Notes: generated from the sequence alone by a model not told the origin. Counted from the first letter of the stretch, positions 42,767-51,684 are shown. The stretch: DNA of 57,500 bases from an uncultured Pelagibacteraceae bacterium (GCA_902571095.1 CACGAV010000003.1:1-57500); one strand, 5' to 3'. A program made the numbers and translations.

Positions 42767-44484
42767 TAAAATATTATTTTTTGTAGATCGTTAGTTGGAT
42801 TAGAACTAAATTTTGCAAATTGAAAACAAAATTTACTTCTTAATTTCTGTAAACTTTTATCTAGCCACCAATTATCAATATTATTCTGTATTTTGTTTAA
42901 AAAATTTGCAGCTTTTTTAGGATCATAAAAAATTATTCCTTTTTTTTCAAAACTTTTATAAAATTGTTTTGAAATTTTTCTAAATCTCTCAAATTTTTTA
43001 TTAAGTATCAATATTGACGGCTTGTTCATATACATACTTAATAAGAAAGCTGTCGAATCATTATCATGAACAATAATTTTATAATTATTAATTATTTTTT
43101 GTAAATTCTTTTCACCATGATCAAATTTTACATAATTTGGAAATAATTTTTCATTAAATTTAAAATTCCAAAACTTCTCTGTATATTTTTGATATCGAAT
43201 TCTTATATTTGAATTAGTATTTAAATTTTCAATGAATTTTACAATTTGATAAAGTTTAAATAACCTATCATAATTTGTTTTTGGTAGAGAGCTTATTTTT
43301 GATGAAAATTTACTATGGAAATGACTACATATTAAAATTTCATTTTCGTTATTTGTTTTTCTTTTTTCAAAAAAATTAAACTGAAAAGCATTAAATTTCA
43401 CAACATTTTTAAAATACTTATCGTTCCAACCCCAACTTAAAAACTTATCAGCTATTTCTTTTTGATAATCTTCTTCTAAAAGATATTCAGCAGTACCAAA
43501 ACTACCACCGTGTTGAATTATAAAATACTTTGATTTATTCCTAACCATATTTGCACACCAAATTTTAAATATATCATTTAATTTGTATTCGTAAGCTGTA
43601 ACAATTTTTTTACAATTATTAGGCCAGTAAGATTTTTTAATTGAATTATTAATTGAATAAAAATCTTCTAAATAACTTTTGGGAATAAATAAATATATTA
43701 TTTGATCAAAAAAATTCTCGAAGTTTTTAGCTTTATTATCTTTTTCTTTTTTTAAATATTTTTTTCTTTTTTTTAAATTTTTTTCAAATTCCATATATGT
43801 TGGGTCGATCCATATAAAAGGCCATTGCTTGTAAGATAAGTTAAGTTTTATGTATTCATATAGACTAATTCCAATATTGTTAAAAACTATTTTGTTTGAT
43901 GCGAAAATTGATAAGATTTTTAAAAGTTTAGAATGCAAAGTATCAAAAATACTAAAATTATTTTTCTGATATTTATCTAATTTAAGAGTTTTTTCTTTTA
44001 CTGTTTTTTTATTTGTATAGTCTAATATAAGGCTATAAATCATTAAATTAAAATTTTCGTCAACATACCTTAAATCTCTAAAATTTTTTGGAATAAGTTC
44101 TGCTTTATTGAATTTATAAGAATGAAAAATAAAACTTTTATTTTTTACAGAATTTATCATTTCCCATCTATCATACAAAATATAGGTAATTGTTGTGAGC
44201 CAGGGTAGAATAATAATTTTCCAATACTTTTCATTTTCTTTCATGGAATGAAACTTATTAAGATTTAATGAAATCTCTTTAGTTTTCTTTTTAAGAAATC
44301 TTTTTAAAAAAATATAATCTTTTTTAACTTTTTTTTGACTATCCCAATGATATTTGCAAATCAATTTAGATTTAAAATTCTTCAGAGAGTTCATGGATAA
44401 GTTTTCTGGATCACTCAAGCAGTGATCGCTAAGAAAATAAGAGTTTTTTTTATTTACTCTTTCAAAGTATATATTCTTAAACAT
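42766..44484 (-). CDS. LIC12162-family transferase-like protein
   Basis: 572 residues. The opening (SYFLSDHCLSD, then YWKIIILPWLTTITYILYDRWEMI near 88-111) and later segments (KYFIIQHGGSFGTAEYL near 318-334, KFLSWGWNDKYF near 347, KIIVHDNDSTAFLLSMYMNKPSIL near 475-498) match my memory of the LIC12162 (TIGR04331) putative transferase family, found in glycan clusters of diverse bacteria. The reaction is not established. The C-terminal half looks GT-B-like. It sits with a sugar O-methyltransferase candidate (28 bp) and the GT4 gene. Confidence 0.65.
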   Translation of the reverse strand: MFKNIYFERVNKKNSYFLSDHCLSDPENLSMNSLKNFKSKLICKYHWDSQKKVKKDYIFLKRFLKKKTKEISLNLNKFHSMKENEKYWKIIILPWLTTITYILYDRWEMINSVKNKSFIFHSYKFNKAELIPKNFRDLRYVDENFNLMIYSLILDYTNKKTVKEKTLKLDKYQKNNFSIFDTLHSKLLKILSIFASNKIVFNNIGISLYEYIKLNLSYKQWPFIWIDPTYMEFEKNLKKRKKYLKKEKDNKAKNFENFFDQIIYLFIPKSYLEDFYSINNSIKKSYWPNNCKKIVTAYEYKLNDIFKIWCANMVRNKSKYFIIQHGGSFGTAEYLLEEDYQKEIADKFLSWGWNDKYFKNVVKFNAFQFNFFEKRKTNNENEILICSHFHSKFSSKISSLPKTNYDRLFKLYQIVKFIENLNTNSNIRIRYQKYTEKFWNFKFNEKLFPNYVKFDHGEKNLQKIINNYKIIVHDNDSTAFLLSMYMNKPSILILNKKFERFRKISKQFYKSFEKKGIIFYDPKKAANFLNKIQNNIDNWWLDKSLQKLRSKFCFQFAKFSSNPTNDLQKIIF

Positions 44485-44512
44485 AAAATGTTTTAAATAA
44501 AAAGGTAATTAT

Positions 44513-45532
44513 TTATTTATCGAATTCTCCAAAAAAATAAATATTTTTATCTTCCCTCAAGCCCTCAATTACATAATTATTTTTTTTTGGTTTTATATCT
44601 TTATTAAAGTATTTTATATACTCATAAGGATTGGTGATTTTATAATTTTTTTGATCTTGATCGTTTATTGAAAAACTTTTTGCCTTGTTTTTTTTTAAAA
44701 AATTTAAATATTTTTTTATCTCATCTATTTTTAAATGTGAAAATGAATCCCCATTGTGAAAATGGTCAATTTCAACATCAATTTTGTCTATTGACCAAGA
44801 CGGCATTACAATAATTTCAAGATCGTTATTTTTTGAAAACGATACCTTTTTACTATTAACTAGTTGAGTATATGAAATTACAGACTTACCATAAAACTTC
44901 TCTAGGTATTTGGTAGCAACATAAATTGTCGGAAAAGTATCGATTAATAAAAATTTTTTAATGTTTATAAAATTTTGTTGAATTAAATGAATATTAGCAC
45001 CAAACCCGCCTCCGATTTCACAATAAGTTTTATTTTTTTTTAAGTCACAGTGAGTATTTATAAAATCTAATTTATTGCATAATTCTAAATAATAGGGTGA
45101 GTAATATTTACCGTTTTTTTTAAATTTATTATCACATCCAAAATCTGTAGAATTTTCAATTTTGTAACTTTCCAATAAATCTTTTACTTTTTGATTCTGT
45201 GAAAAAATAAAATTTAAATAACGAATCCAGTTATCAAATATTCTTTTATTTAAAATTCTTTGTTCCTTAAAAATCTTACCAAAAGTAAAAAAATTTATTA
45301 AATGAATTAAAAAACTTTTTATTTTACCAGATGTAGCTTCAACATCTAAAATTACTGAGTCAGAATAACCTAGACCACTTCCATTAGAAGATTTTCTAAA
45401 ATTTTTAATTCCATACTTTTTTATTTTTAAATAACTAATTTTTCCTATTTTGGAGTAGTGATTTTGTTTTTCCAATTTAGAACTATATTTAGAATAGTCT
45501 TTTTTTAAAATTTCTAATAGATCATTATTCAT
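44513..45532 (-). CDS. Putative sugar O-methyltransferase
   Basis: 339 residues. The SAM-binding GxGxG region is YCEIGGGFGANIHLIQQNF near 170-188, followed by LLIDTFPTIYVATKYLE near 195-211 and DHFHNGDSFSHL near 256-267. This pattern resembles the TIGR04371 sugar methyltransferase family. The N-terminal 150 residues are helical and lysine-rich without a clear match. It likely methylates a glycan sugar. It starts 10 bp after the ABC exporter gene and so belongs to the same transcript. Confidence 0.7.
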   Translation of the reverse strand: MNNDLLEILKKDYSKYSSKLEKQNHYSKIGKISYLKIKKYGIKNFRKSSNGSGLGYSDSVILDVEATSGKIKSFLIHLINFFTFGKIFKEQRILNKRIFDNWIRYLNFIFSQNQKVKDLLESYKIENSTDFGCDNKFKKNGKYYSPYYLELCNKLDFINTHCDLKKNKTYCEIGGGFGANIHLIQQNFINIKKFLLIDTFPTIYVATKYLEKFYGKSVISYTQLVNSKKVSFSKNNDLEIIVMPSWSIDKIDVEIDHFHNGDSFSHLKIDEIKKYLNFLKKNKAKSFSINDQDQKNYKITNPYEYIKYFNKDIKPKKNNYVIEGLREDKNIYFFGEFDK

Positions 45533-45542
45533 AAAGAAGTTA

Positions 45543-47294
45543 CTAAATATTTTTAAAAGAGTTAATAGACTTTTTTGATGCTATTAATTTTCCATTCTTT
45601 ATTAAGAAAATTTTGTTGAAATTTTTAAGGGTTTCAAGTCTATGGGATATAGAAATTAGTGTTTTTCCTTTTAATTTAAAAATATTTTTTAATATTTGTT
45701 TTTCAGTAAAAGAGTCTAAAGAACTTGTTGCTTCATCTAAAATTAAAATTTCTGGATTATGGACTAAAGCTCTGGCAATTCCAAGTCGTTGTATTTCACC
45801 TCCAGATAAATTAATACCTCGCTCACTTAAATTAGTGTTCAATCCTTTTGGAAGTTTTTTGTACCAATTGCCTAATCCAACTTGTTGTAAGATATTTATA
45901 AAGTATTTATCCTGATAATTTTTATATTTGTCATTTAAGCAAATATTATTTTTTAAGCTATCTTCTAAAATATAAATTTTTTGAGGTATATATCCAATAA
46001 TGCTTCTCCATGAGTTTACAAAGTTTCTCGTGGAATTATTATCAAGTGTTATATCTCCATGTCGTAAATATAAAATATTAATTAACAATTCTACAATTGT
46101 GCTCTTGCCTGATCCAGTTGGGCCAATAATTCCAACCCTTTCACCTTTCTTTATTGCGATTTTAATGTTTTTTAATTCAAAAGACGAATCTGACTTATAT
46201 TTAAATTTTTTAATATTGATATTTATTAATTTCTTTAAAAATATTTTTTTGGAAATTTCGTTTTTTTTCTTTGACAAAGCTTGATACTCTTTAATTTTTT
46301 TGAAAACTACATTTAGAGAGGGTTTGTTTAGTCTCATGGACTGTAAACTGGCAATTATTTTATTTGCAGAAGGAAATAGACGAATAAATGCTAGAAGATA
46401 AATTGGTAGAGCAACACTTAATGAATCAAAGTTTAACCCTGTAAACTTAACGAAAGATAAGTAAATAAATAGTAACACCACCAAAATAAATTCAAGTAAA
46501 TATCTCGGTAAAATATTATACAAGGCGTTTTTTCCCATCACTTCAGCAATTATTGAATTAAACTGATTAAATTTACCAAAAAAGTAGTTTTCACTAAAAG
46601 ACATTTTAATATCCTTAATTCCTCCAAATGCAGAATTTAAAAATTGTATTTTTTTATTTTCAAATTTTTGTTTTGTTAATCCAATTTTTAAGATTTTAGA
46701 TCTTAGTATTATGTAATAAAAAAACAAAAAAAATAAAATTAAAAGTGAGACGATTAGGGTAGGTAAAAAATTATATACAAAAAGGAAGATTGTAATTATC
46801 GAAAAAGTAATGACTTCGGTTATTAACCTAAGATTATTAATTAGAAACTCAGTTAATTTATCAATTTCTAAAATTGAATTTCTAATAAATTCTGAACTAC
46901 TTAAATCATTTAATGAAAAATAGTTTTTATTTAAATAATTTTGATAAAAATGATTGGACAATTTTTTATTGAAATTAAAACAATAAACTGCTTGATACCA
47001 GTTTGTATAAATTAGTAGTAAGATTTTTATCAGGTATGATCCTACAAAAAATAATATTAAAATCTCAAACAAATTTTCGTTTAATGTTAAATTTAAAGAC
47101 GAAAAAATTTTGTCAAATATATAATTATCTTGAATTAAAGTATTGTTTAAAACTATACTTGAAATAGGAATAAGAATTCCAAGACTTAATATTTCAACAA
47201 AACCACCAAAAGTTACTATACTTATTAAAAAAGGTAGCTTCTTTTTATCCTCATATTTTAACAAGGATGCCAATTTTTTATTTAAAAATAACAT
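45543..47294 (-). CDS. ABC exporter, fused permease-ATPase (flippase candidate)
   Basis: 583 residues. Six hydrophobic helices occupy about 20-320. The nucleotide-binding domain has Walker A GPTGSGKST near 392, Q-loop GYIPQKIYILE near 432, signature NLSGGEIQRLGIARAL near 492-507, Walker B ILILDEATSSLD near 514 and the switch His in ISISHRLETL near 545. The order fits MsbA/PglK-type exporters. As no Wzx is present in this window, it may flip the lipid-linked oligosaccharide across the inner membrane. It is 46 bp downstream of the aminotransferase. Confidence 0.87.
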   Translation of the reverse strand: MLFLNKKLASLLKYEDKKKLPFLISIVTFGGFVEILSLGILIPISSIVLNNTLIQDNYIFDKIFSSLNLTLNENLFEILILFFVGSYLIKILLLIYTNWYQAVYCFNFNKKLSNHFYQNYLNKNYFSLNDLSSSEFIRNSILEIDKLTEFLINNLRLITEVITFSIITIFLFVYNFLPTLIVSLLILFFLFFYYIILRSKILKIGLTKQKFENKKIQFLNSAFGGIKDIKMSFSENYFFGKFNQFNSIIAEVMGKNALYNILPRYLLEFILVVLLFIYLSFVKFTGLNFDSLSVALPIYLLAFIRLFPSANKIIASLQSMRLNKPSLNVVFKKIKEYQALSKKKNEISKKIFLKKLININIKKFKYKSDSSFELKNIKIAIKKGERVGIIGPTGSGKSTIVELLINILYLRHGDITLDNNSTRNFVNSWRSIIGYIPQKIYILEDSLKNNICLNDKYKNYQDKYFINILQQVGLGNWYKKLPKGLNTNLSERGINLSGGEIQRLGIARALVHNPEILILDEATSSLDSFTEKQILKNIFKLKGKTLISISHRLETLKNFNKIFLIKNGKLIASKKSINSFKNI

Positions 47295-47340
47295 TTAATC
47301 AAAAGCTTTATAATTTCTGGTTGAGGTAATAAAATGATTA

Positions 47341-48525
47341 TTAGATTTTTTTCAATTCTATCAAGGCTTGTTTGATAGATCTAATTAAGTATTGAACGTC
47401 TTTTTCTTTCATCCATATGTGGAAAGGGAAAGAAATCATATTGTCATAAAATTTATCTGTGTTAGGACATTTGTTTTTTTTAATACCCATTTTTTTGAAT
47501 AGTGAATATCTATACAATGGATAATACTGAGTGGCACACTGGATTCCATATTTGTTATAAAGCAATTTAATAAGGTTATTTCGATTCACTCTATTTTTAG
47601 GTTGATAAAATGCACTTAGTAGATGATAAACATGTCTTTTTTTCATAAAAGATGAATTAAAGTGTAATTCATTAAAATCAGAAAGACTTTGAATAATTTT
47701 TTTGGCCCTTTTGATTCTTGTTAGATTTAATTGATCAAGTTTTTTCAACATAACAATACCAGCTGCACATTGAATTTCGCTTATAGTAAATTTATAAGGC
47801 CATTTATTTTTAATATCTAAATCTAAATTACCCATTGCTGGAAGCCAATAATATTTCCTGTTTTTTTTAAAATTAGTATGTCCGTTGTGTCTTAGCCCTT
47901 TTACTTTTTTTGAGAGAAAATTATCTCGAACATAAACCATACCACCCTCACCTAATGTTGTAATATTCTTTTGAGCATGAAATGAAAAGCAAGAGAAATC
48001 ACCGATTGTTCCAACTTTTTTTCCATTTACTTCGGCACCTAACGCTTGGGCGCAATCTTCTATAATTTTTATTTTTTTATTTTTTAAGTATGAAATGATT
48101 GGATTAAAATTTACAGCAAAACCGTATAGATGCACAAAAACTACTGCCTTAGTTCTTTTTGTAATTTTCTTTTTAATATCTGCTAAGTCAACAACTCTAG
48201 TATTAAAATCTATATCTGACCAAACTATTTTAGCTCCATTTCTTGCAAAAGGGATAGCCGATGCACAGTAAGTATGGGCGGGTATGATTACCTCATCTCC
48301 TTTTTTAAGATCTAATAATAATGCTATTATTTCTAGAGCAGCTGCAGCTGAACTTACTGCAAATGTATTCTTTTTTCCTATATATTTAGAAAATTGATTT
48401 TCAAATTTTTTCAAGTAAAAACCTTGCGTAAGTGGGTCAGCAAACTTTATTACATTAGTAAGATATTTAATATCTTTTGAGGTATAATTGTGTGATCTTC
48501 CAGACCAAATAATTGAGTTTCTCAT
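47341..48525 (-). CDS. DegT/DnrJ/EryC1-family sugar aminotransferase
   Basis: 394 residues, PLP fold type I. FAVSSAAAALEIIALLL near 56-72 is the cofactor phosphate region, IIEDCAQALGAEVNGKKVG near 151-169 contains the PLP-ring Asp/Gln, and the Schiff-base lysine lies in CFSFHAQKNITTLGEGGM near 175-192. The presence of this lysine argues against an RfbH-type dehydrase, which has His. It would transfer an amino group to a keto sugar. It lies 2 bp from the CMP-sugar synthetase, suggesting they share a pathway. Confidence 0.88.
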   Translation of the reverse strand: MRNSIIWSGRSHNYTSKDIKYLTNVIKFADPLTQGFYLKKFENQFSKYIGKKNTFAVSSAAAALEIIALLLDLKKGDEVIIPAHTYCASAIPFARNGAKIVWSDIDFNTRVVDLADIKKKITKRTKAVVFVHLYGFAVNFNPIISYLKNKKIKIIEDCAQALGAEVNGKKVGTIGDFSCFSFHAQKNITTLGEGGMVYVRDNFLSKKVKGLRHNGHTNFKKNRKYYWLPAMGNLDLDIKNKWPYKFTISEIQCAAGIVMLKKLDQLNLTRIKRAKKIIQSLSDFNELHFNSSFMKKRHVYHLLSAFYQPKNRVNRNNLIKLLYNKYGIQCATQYYPLYRYSLFKKMGIKKNKCPNTDKFYDNMISFPFHIWMKEKDVQYLIRSIKQALIELKKI

Positions 48526-48527
48526 CT

Positions 48528-49208
48528 TTAGTTTATTAATTTTTTTATAATATTAATATCTTCATAATCATCTACCTCAAATGACTTAGATTTGGGCATT
48601 ATATAAGTTTGATGATCATTTAAGTCGTATATTTTCTTTTTTTTTATCAAATCTTTATGTGCAATATATATAGCACCATTAATGAAGTATGATTTTAAAT
48701 CAAAATCTTGCCTTCTAAAAAATTTATTTGACCTTTTTAGAATTGGTTTCCATTTATTTTTTCCAAAATTCTTTATAACCTCGTAAGGATGTTCCAGGGA
48801 CTCGGAAATGCTGAACAAGCTTAATGGTTTGTATTTTTTTACAATCTTTATTGAATTATTAATATCAAGAGAAGATCGTAAAGGTGATGTGGGTTGAAGG
48901 ATAATTATATAATCAAATTTTATTCTATTTAACTTAGTCCAATTATAAAAATGATACATCGTTTCTGCGAGAGAAGTTTTGTCAAGTGAGTATTTTTTTG
49001 GTCTTATATAGTCTGTAATTATATTAAATTTTTTGGATAATTTTTTTATTTTTTTATTATCACTTAATAAATAACTTTTTTTAATGAAAGATTTTTTTGC
49101 CGCCTCAAAAGTAAATTGTATAAGTGGTTTTCCTTTAAATGGATAAATATTTTTATTTTTAATGCCTTTTGAAGATGATCTAGCAGGTATTGCAATTATA
49201 AACTTCAC
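48528..49208 (-). CDS. Acylneuraminate cytidylyltransferase family (NeuA-like)
   Basis: 226 residues with IIAIPARSSSKGIKNKNIYPFKGKPL at the start (CTP-binding RxxSKGxKxKN), SYLLSDNKKIKKL near 45 and YIIILQPTSPLRSSLDI near 100-116, the conserved LQPTSPLR. It activates a nonulosonic acid or related sugar with CTP. It is flanked by the aminotransferase and by the PhyH dioxygenase (0-1 bp), and two genes from a short NeuB homologue, so these four probably make one CMP-activated acidic sugar. Confidence 0.88.
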   Translation of the reverse strand: MKFIIAIPARSSSKGIKNKNIYPFKGKPLIQFTFEAAKKSFIKKSYLLSDNKKIKKLSKKFNIITDYIRPKKYSLDKTSLAETMYHFYNWTKLNRIKFDYIIILQPTSPLRSSLDINNSIKIVKKYKPLSLFSISESLEHPYEVIKNFGKNKWKPILKRSNKFFRRQDFDLKSYFINGAIYIAHKDLIKKKKIYDLNDHQTYIMPKSKSFEVDDYEDINIIKKLIN

Positions 49209-49961
49209 CTATCTATTATTGCTTAAAAAATTAATATTTTTTTTTACGTTAAGCTTATAATCTTTTAGCAATTTTGAATTTGGTTTTGAATTATTAGCTT
49301 TGTAACTAATCACCAAACCTTGTCTATTTTTATTTGATTTATTTTCGTGGCTGCCGTGAATTACTTCACAATGATGAACAAGCATATCGCCTGGATTTAG
49401 TTTGGGATAAATTTTTTCAAATTTAAGCTTTCTAATAACATGAAGGGGTATTTTATAAGAGCTTCCGGGTGCATATGAAGTAACATGTTTTTTTAAACCA
49501 CTTTTATGAGATCCTTTAAGATAGAATACTCCTCCGTTACTCTTGCTCGACTTATCGCAAGCTATCCATACATTTAGGGCTTTTTTATCTTCAAATTTCC
49601 AATAATAGTTATCTTGATGATGAGGTGATTTTAGACCAGTTTTTTTAGGTTTTGAAAAAAATTCTATATTTCTAACTTTAGGATTTGCTTTTAAAAGATT
49701 TTTAATAATATTTAGTATTTTTTTATCTTTTGAAACCTGAATTATTCTCCCTTTTTTAAGATACTTATTTATATCATGAACTGTATTGATTTTATTATCT
49801 TGTGTAAGATGTAAATGAGGATTTTTGATCTTAATTGAAATTTTTTTAACCTTTACAATCTCCTTTTGAATATTTCTTATACTGGCTTTTGACAAAATAT
49901 TTCTAACAACAACAAAACCGTCATTATAAAAGTTGTCTTCGATTTTACTAAAATTTTTCAT
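49209..49961 (-). CDS. PhyH-family Fe(II)/2-oxoglutarate dioxygenase in sugar pathway
   Basis: About 250 residues from the ATG at 49961. A longer in-frame start at 50063 would overlap the NeuB gene by about 100 bp and is rejected. DNFYNDGFVVVRNILSK is the PhyH opening. The iron triad is HQD in SPHHQDNYYW near residue 140 and the distal His of VHHCEVIHGSHENKS near 205. Arg follows in NRQGLVISYK. It could hydroxylate the sugar made by the neighbouring NeuB-like enzyme or its precursor. Dioxygenases are uncommon in nonulosonate pathways. Confidence 0.78.
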   Translation of the reverse strand: MKNFSKIEDNFYNDGFVVVRNILSKASIRNIQKEIVKVKKISIKIKNPHLHLTQDNKINTVHDINKYLKKGRIIQVSKDKKILNIIKNLLKANPKVRNIEFFSKPKKTGLKSPHHQDNYYWKFEDKKALNVWIACDKSSKSNGGVFYLKGSHKSGLKKHVTSYAPGSSYKIPLHVIRKLKFEKIYPKLNPGDMLVHHCEVIHGSHENKSNKNRQGLVISYKANNSKPNSKLLKDYKLNVKKNINFLSNNR

Positions 49962-49965
49962 AAAT

Positions 49966-50817
49966 CTACCAGTATTTAAATTTAGATATAAGTTTCTTTT
50001 CATCCATTGTAATTTTTTTTCTCCCGTTTCCAAGTATTTTAGGCATTTTTTTAATTGTATCACTCAAATATCTCATACCCTCAGATGAAAGAGAAGCAGA
50101 TTGGTCTGTTCCCCACATTGATCTATCTAGTGTGATGTGTCTTTCTATATAATCTGCGCCAAGAAACCACGCTCCGATTGATGGCGAAACACTTGGTTCA
50201 TGACCGCTATATCCAATTTTGCATTTAAAAATTTGTTTTAAATTTTTAATTACATTCAAATTCAAATCTTCTTCCTTTGAAGGGTAACTTGAAACACAAT
50301 GCATTAGAACATAATCACAATTGTTTTTTTTAAATATTTTCACTGCTTTTTTAATATCATTCATATTTGACATTCCTGTAGAAATAAATGTTAATTTTTT
50401 CTCTTTTGAAATTTCATTTATAAGTTTAAGATTTGTTAGCATTGCAGATGCAACTTTGTTGTATTTCATCTTAAATTTTTTCAGGAATTTTAGACTATTT
50501 AGATCCCATGCAGAACAGAACCAATCAATTTTTAACTTCTTACAATATTTTGAGATTTCATTAAATTCCTTATTACCAAATTCAATTTTTTTCTTATAAT
50601 TTAAATACGTAATTCTCCCCCAAGGAGTATCCCTTAAAATTTGTTTTTGATCATCTGGGATACATATATTTAAATCTCTTTTTTGGAATTTTACTGCATC
50701 AAAGTTGCACTCTTTAGCGAGATCAATTAATTTTTTTGCGAGTTTTATTGATCCATTATGGTTGATTCCAATTTCTGCGATTAAATATGGTTTTTTTCTC
50801 TGTTTAATATCTTTCAT
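49966..50817 (-). CDS. Short NeuB-like synthase lacking the SAF domain
   Basis: 283 residues matching the TIM barrel of the NeuB family: LIAEIGINHNGSIKLAKKLIDLA near 12-34, DAVKFQKRD near 40, FISTGMSNMNDIKKA near 138-152, LMHCVSSYPS near 165, KIGYSGHEPSVSPSIGA near 200-216 and IERHITLDRSMWGTDQSASL near 226-245. It stops soon after the barrel, missing the C-terminal SAF (antifreeze-like) domain of about 60 residues that covers the active site in sialic acid synthases. It likely condenses phosphoenolpyruvate with a sugar. The start has GGAG 9 nt upstream. Confidence 0.85.
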   Translation of the reverse strand: MKDIKQRKKPYLIAEIGINHNGSIKLAKKLIDLAKECNFDAVKFQKRDLNICIPDDQKQILRDTPWGRITYLNYKKKIEFGNKEFNEISKYCKKLKIDWFCSAWDLNSLKFLKKFKMKYNKVASAMLTNLKLINEISKEKKLTFISTGMSNMNDIKKAVKIFKKNNCDYVLMHCVSSYPSKEEDLNLNVIKNLKQIFKCKIGYSGHEPSVSPSIGAWFLGADYIERHITLDRSMWGTDQSASLSSEGMRYLSDTIKKMPKILGNGRKKITMDEKKLISKFKYW

Positions 50818-50833
50818 AATCCATAGCTCCGCA

Positions 50834-50857
50834 CTTTGTAAAAAGCTGTTTTACAAG
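50834..50857. other. Hairpin between NusG-like gene and neuB homologue
   Basis: CTTTGTAAAA and TTTTACAAG pair with one bulged T around a 5-nt loop, in the 60-bp gap between the antiterminator gene and the next operon gene. Read on the minus (operon) strand it has no U-run behind it; read on the plus strand it is followed by TATTTTTTT, but no plus-strand gene ends there. It may be a pause or recruitment element in the operon. Confidence 0.45.
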
Positions 50858-50877
50858 TATTTTTTTCATTTAAATTC

Positions 50878-51375
50878 CTACGCTGGGTAAAATAAAAATT
50901 CTTTTTTTCTTACTTTAGTTTTTAAATTACCCATTAAAATATTCATCTTATCTTTTTGAATATTTATAATCTTAAAAATCTTACCAACAAATGGTCCTGA
51001 CGAGAATTTGTAATTTGAGAAAATATTAATTTCAAACATACCTTCTGAAATTAGACCTTTTTTATTTTCACAATTTCTACATTTTTTAATAAATTCAATT
51101 ATCTCGTCCTGAAAACCTATATAGCCATCTAACAAATATTTTAAACCTTTTATGTACTTTAGTTCATTTATGAAGGAATATTTGTTTAAATTTTTATGGT
51201 AAAGGAAGAGATAATCGCCCAAAATATCAATTTCTTTATCTACAAGCTTATTTTTATAATATTTTTGTATTGCAATTTTTGGACGATAAATTTCAAAATC
51301 TTTTCCAAATCGTTTTTCAAGATCATATTTTAGCAAATTGAAATATTTTCTATCAAATTTTATCACAGCCCACAT
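50878..51375 (-). CDS. NusG-like transcription antiterminator paralogue
   Basis: 165 residues. The opening MWAVIKFDRKYFNLLKYDLEK is the NGN-domain start (Trp followed by short beta-strand), with IYRPKIAIQKYYKNK near 30-44, GDYLFLYH near 54 and YIKGLKYLLDGYIGFQDEII near 74-93. The C-terminal KOW segment SGPFVGKIFKIINIQKDKMNIL is near 127-148. Specialised NusG paralogues (RfaH, LoaP, UpxY types) bind RNA polymerase and prevent premature termination of long polysaccharide operons. Its place near the front of a 21-kb glycan operon supports that role. It is 2 bp after the MarR-type gene. Confidence 0.83.
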   Translation of the reverse strand: MWAVIKFDRKYFNLLKYDLEKRFGKDFEIYRPKIAIQKYYKNKLVDKEIDILGDYLFLYHKNLNKYSFINELKYIKGLKYLLDGYIGFQDEIIEFIKKCRNCENKKGLISEGMFEINIFSNYKFSSGPFVGKIFKIINIQKDKMNILMGNLKTKVRKKEFLFYPA

Positions 51376-51377
51376 TT

Positions 51378-51683
51378 TTATTTGTCTCCTTTTAGCTCTT
51401 TTTTAAGTTCATCATACTCTTTCATTTTTCTTTTCATAAAATTAATGGTAAGCTTGGTCTTCTCGGATATGCCTTTGGGTGTCAAAACATAAATATAATT
51501 GATTTTTTTAGGATTTTTTTTAAAATTATTTATCTTTACCAACCCTTTATTTTTAAGTGCATTTAAACAATAATTTAGCTTTCCTAAACTAAAACCGAGC
51601 TCTTCTGCTAGCTCCCTTTGGGAAGAGTCGGGTTTGTTTTTAATCTTTCTTAACAAATTTAGATAATCTTGGTTATTTTTCAT
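51378..51683 (-). CDS. MarR-family EPS-associated transcriptional regulator
   Basis: 101 residues: a winged helix with SQRELAEELGFSLGKLNYCL near 20-39 (recognition helix) and the wing NNFKKNPKKINYIYVLTPKG near 52-71, then a coiled C-terminal helix for dimerisation. It matches the pattern of the EPS-associated MarR type (TIGR04176) typically found beside polysaccharide genes. A dimer of this kind would bind palindromes such as the two at the operon promoter. Located between the frameshifted first gene (1 bp) and the NusG-like gene. Confidence 0.83.
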   Translation of the reverse strand: MKNNQDYLNLLRKIKNKPDSSQRELAEELGFSLGKLNYCLNALKNKGLVKINNFKKNPKKINYIYVLTPKGISEKTKLTINFMKRKMKEYDELKKELKGDK

Positions 51684-51684
51684 A

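Noticed and set aside
49966-50063. Upstream extension of the PhyH gene to 50063
   Set aside because: It would lie within the end of the NeuB-like gene and encode unconserved residues; the ATG at 49961 gives the family start and a 4-bp gap.
50834-50868. Plus-strand intrinsic terminator
   Set aside because: Hairpin plus T-run has the right form, but no plus-strand gene precedes it, and poly-T is common in this AT-rich DNA.
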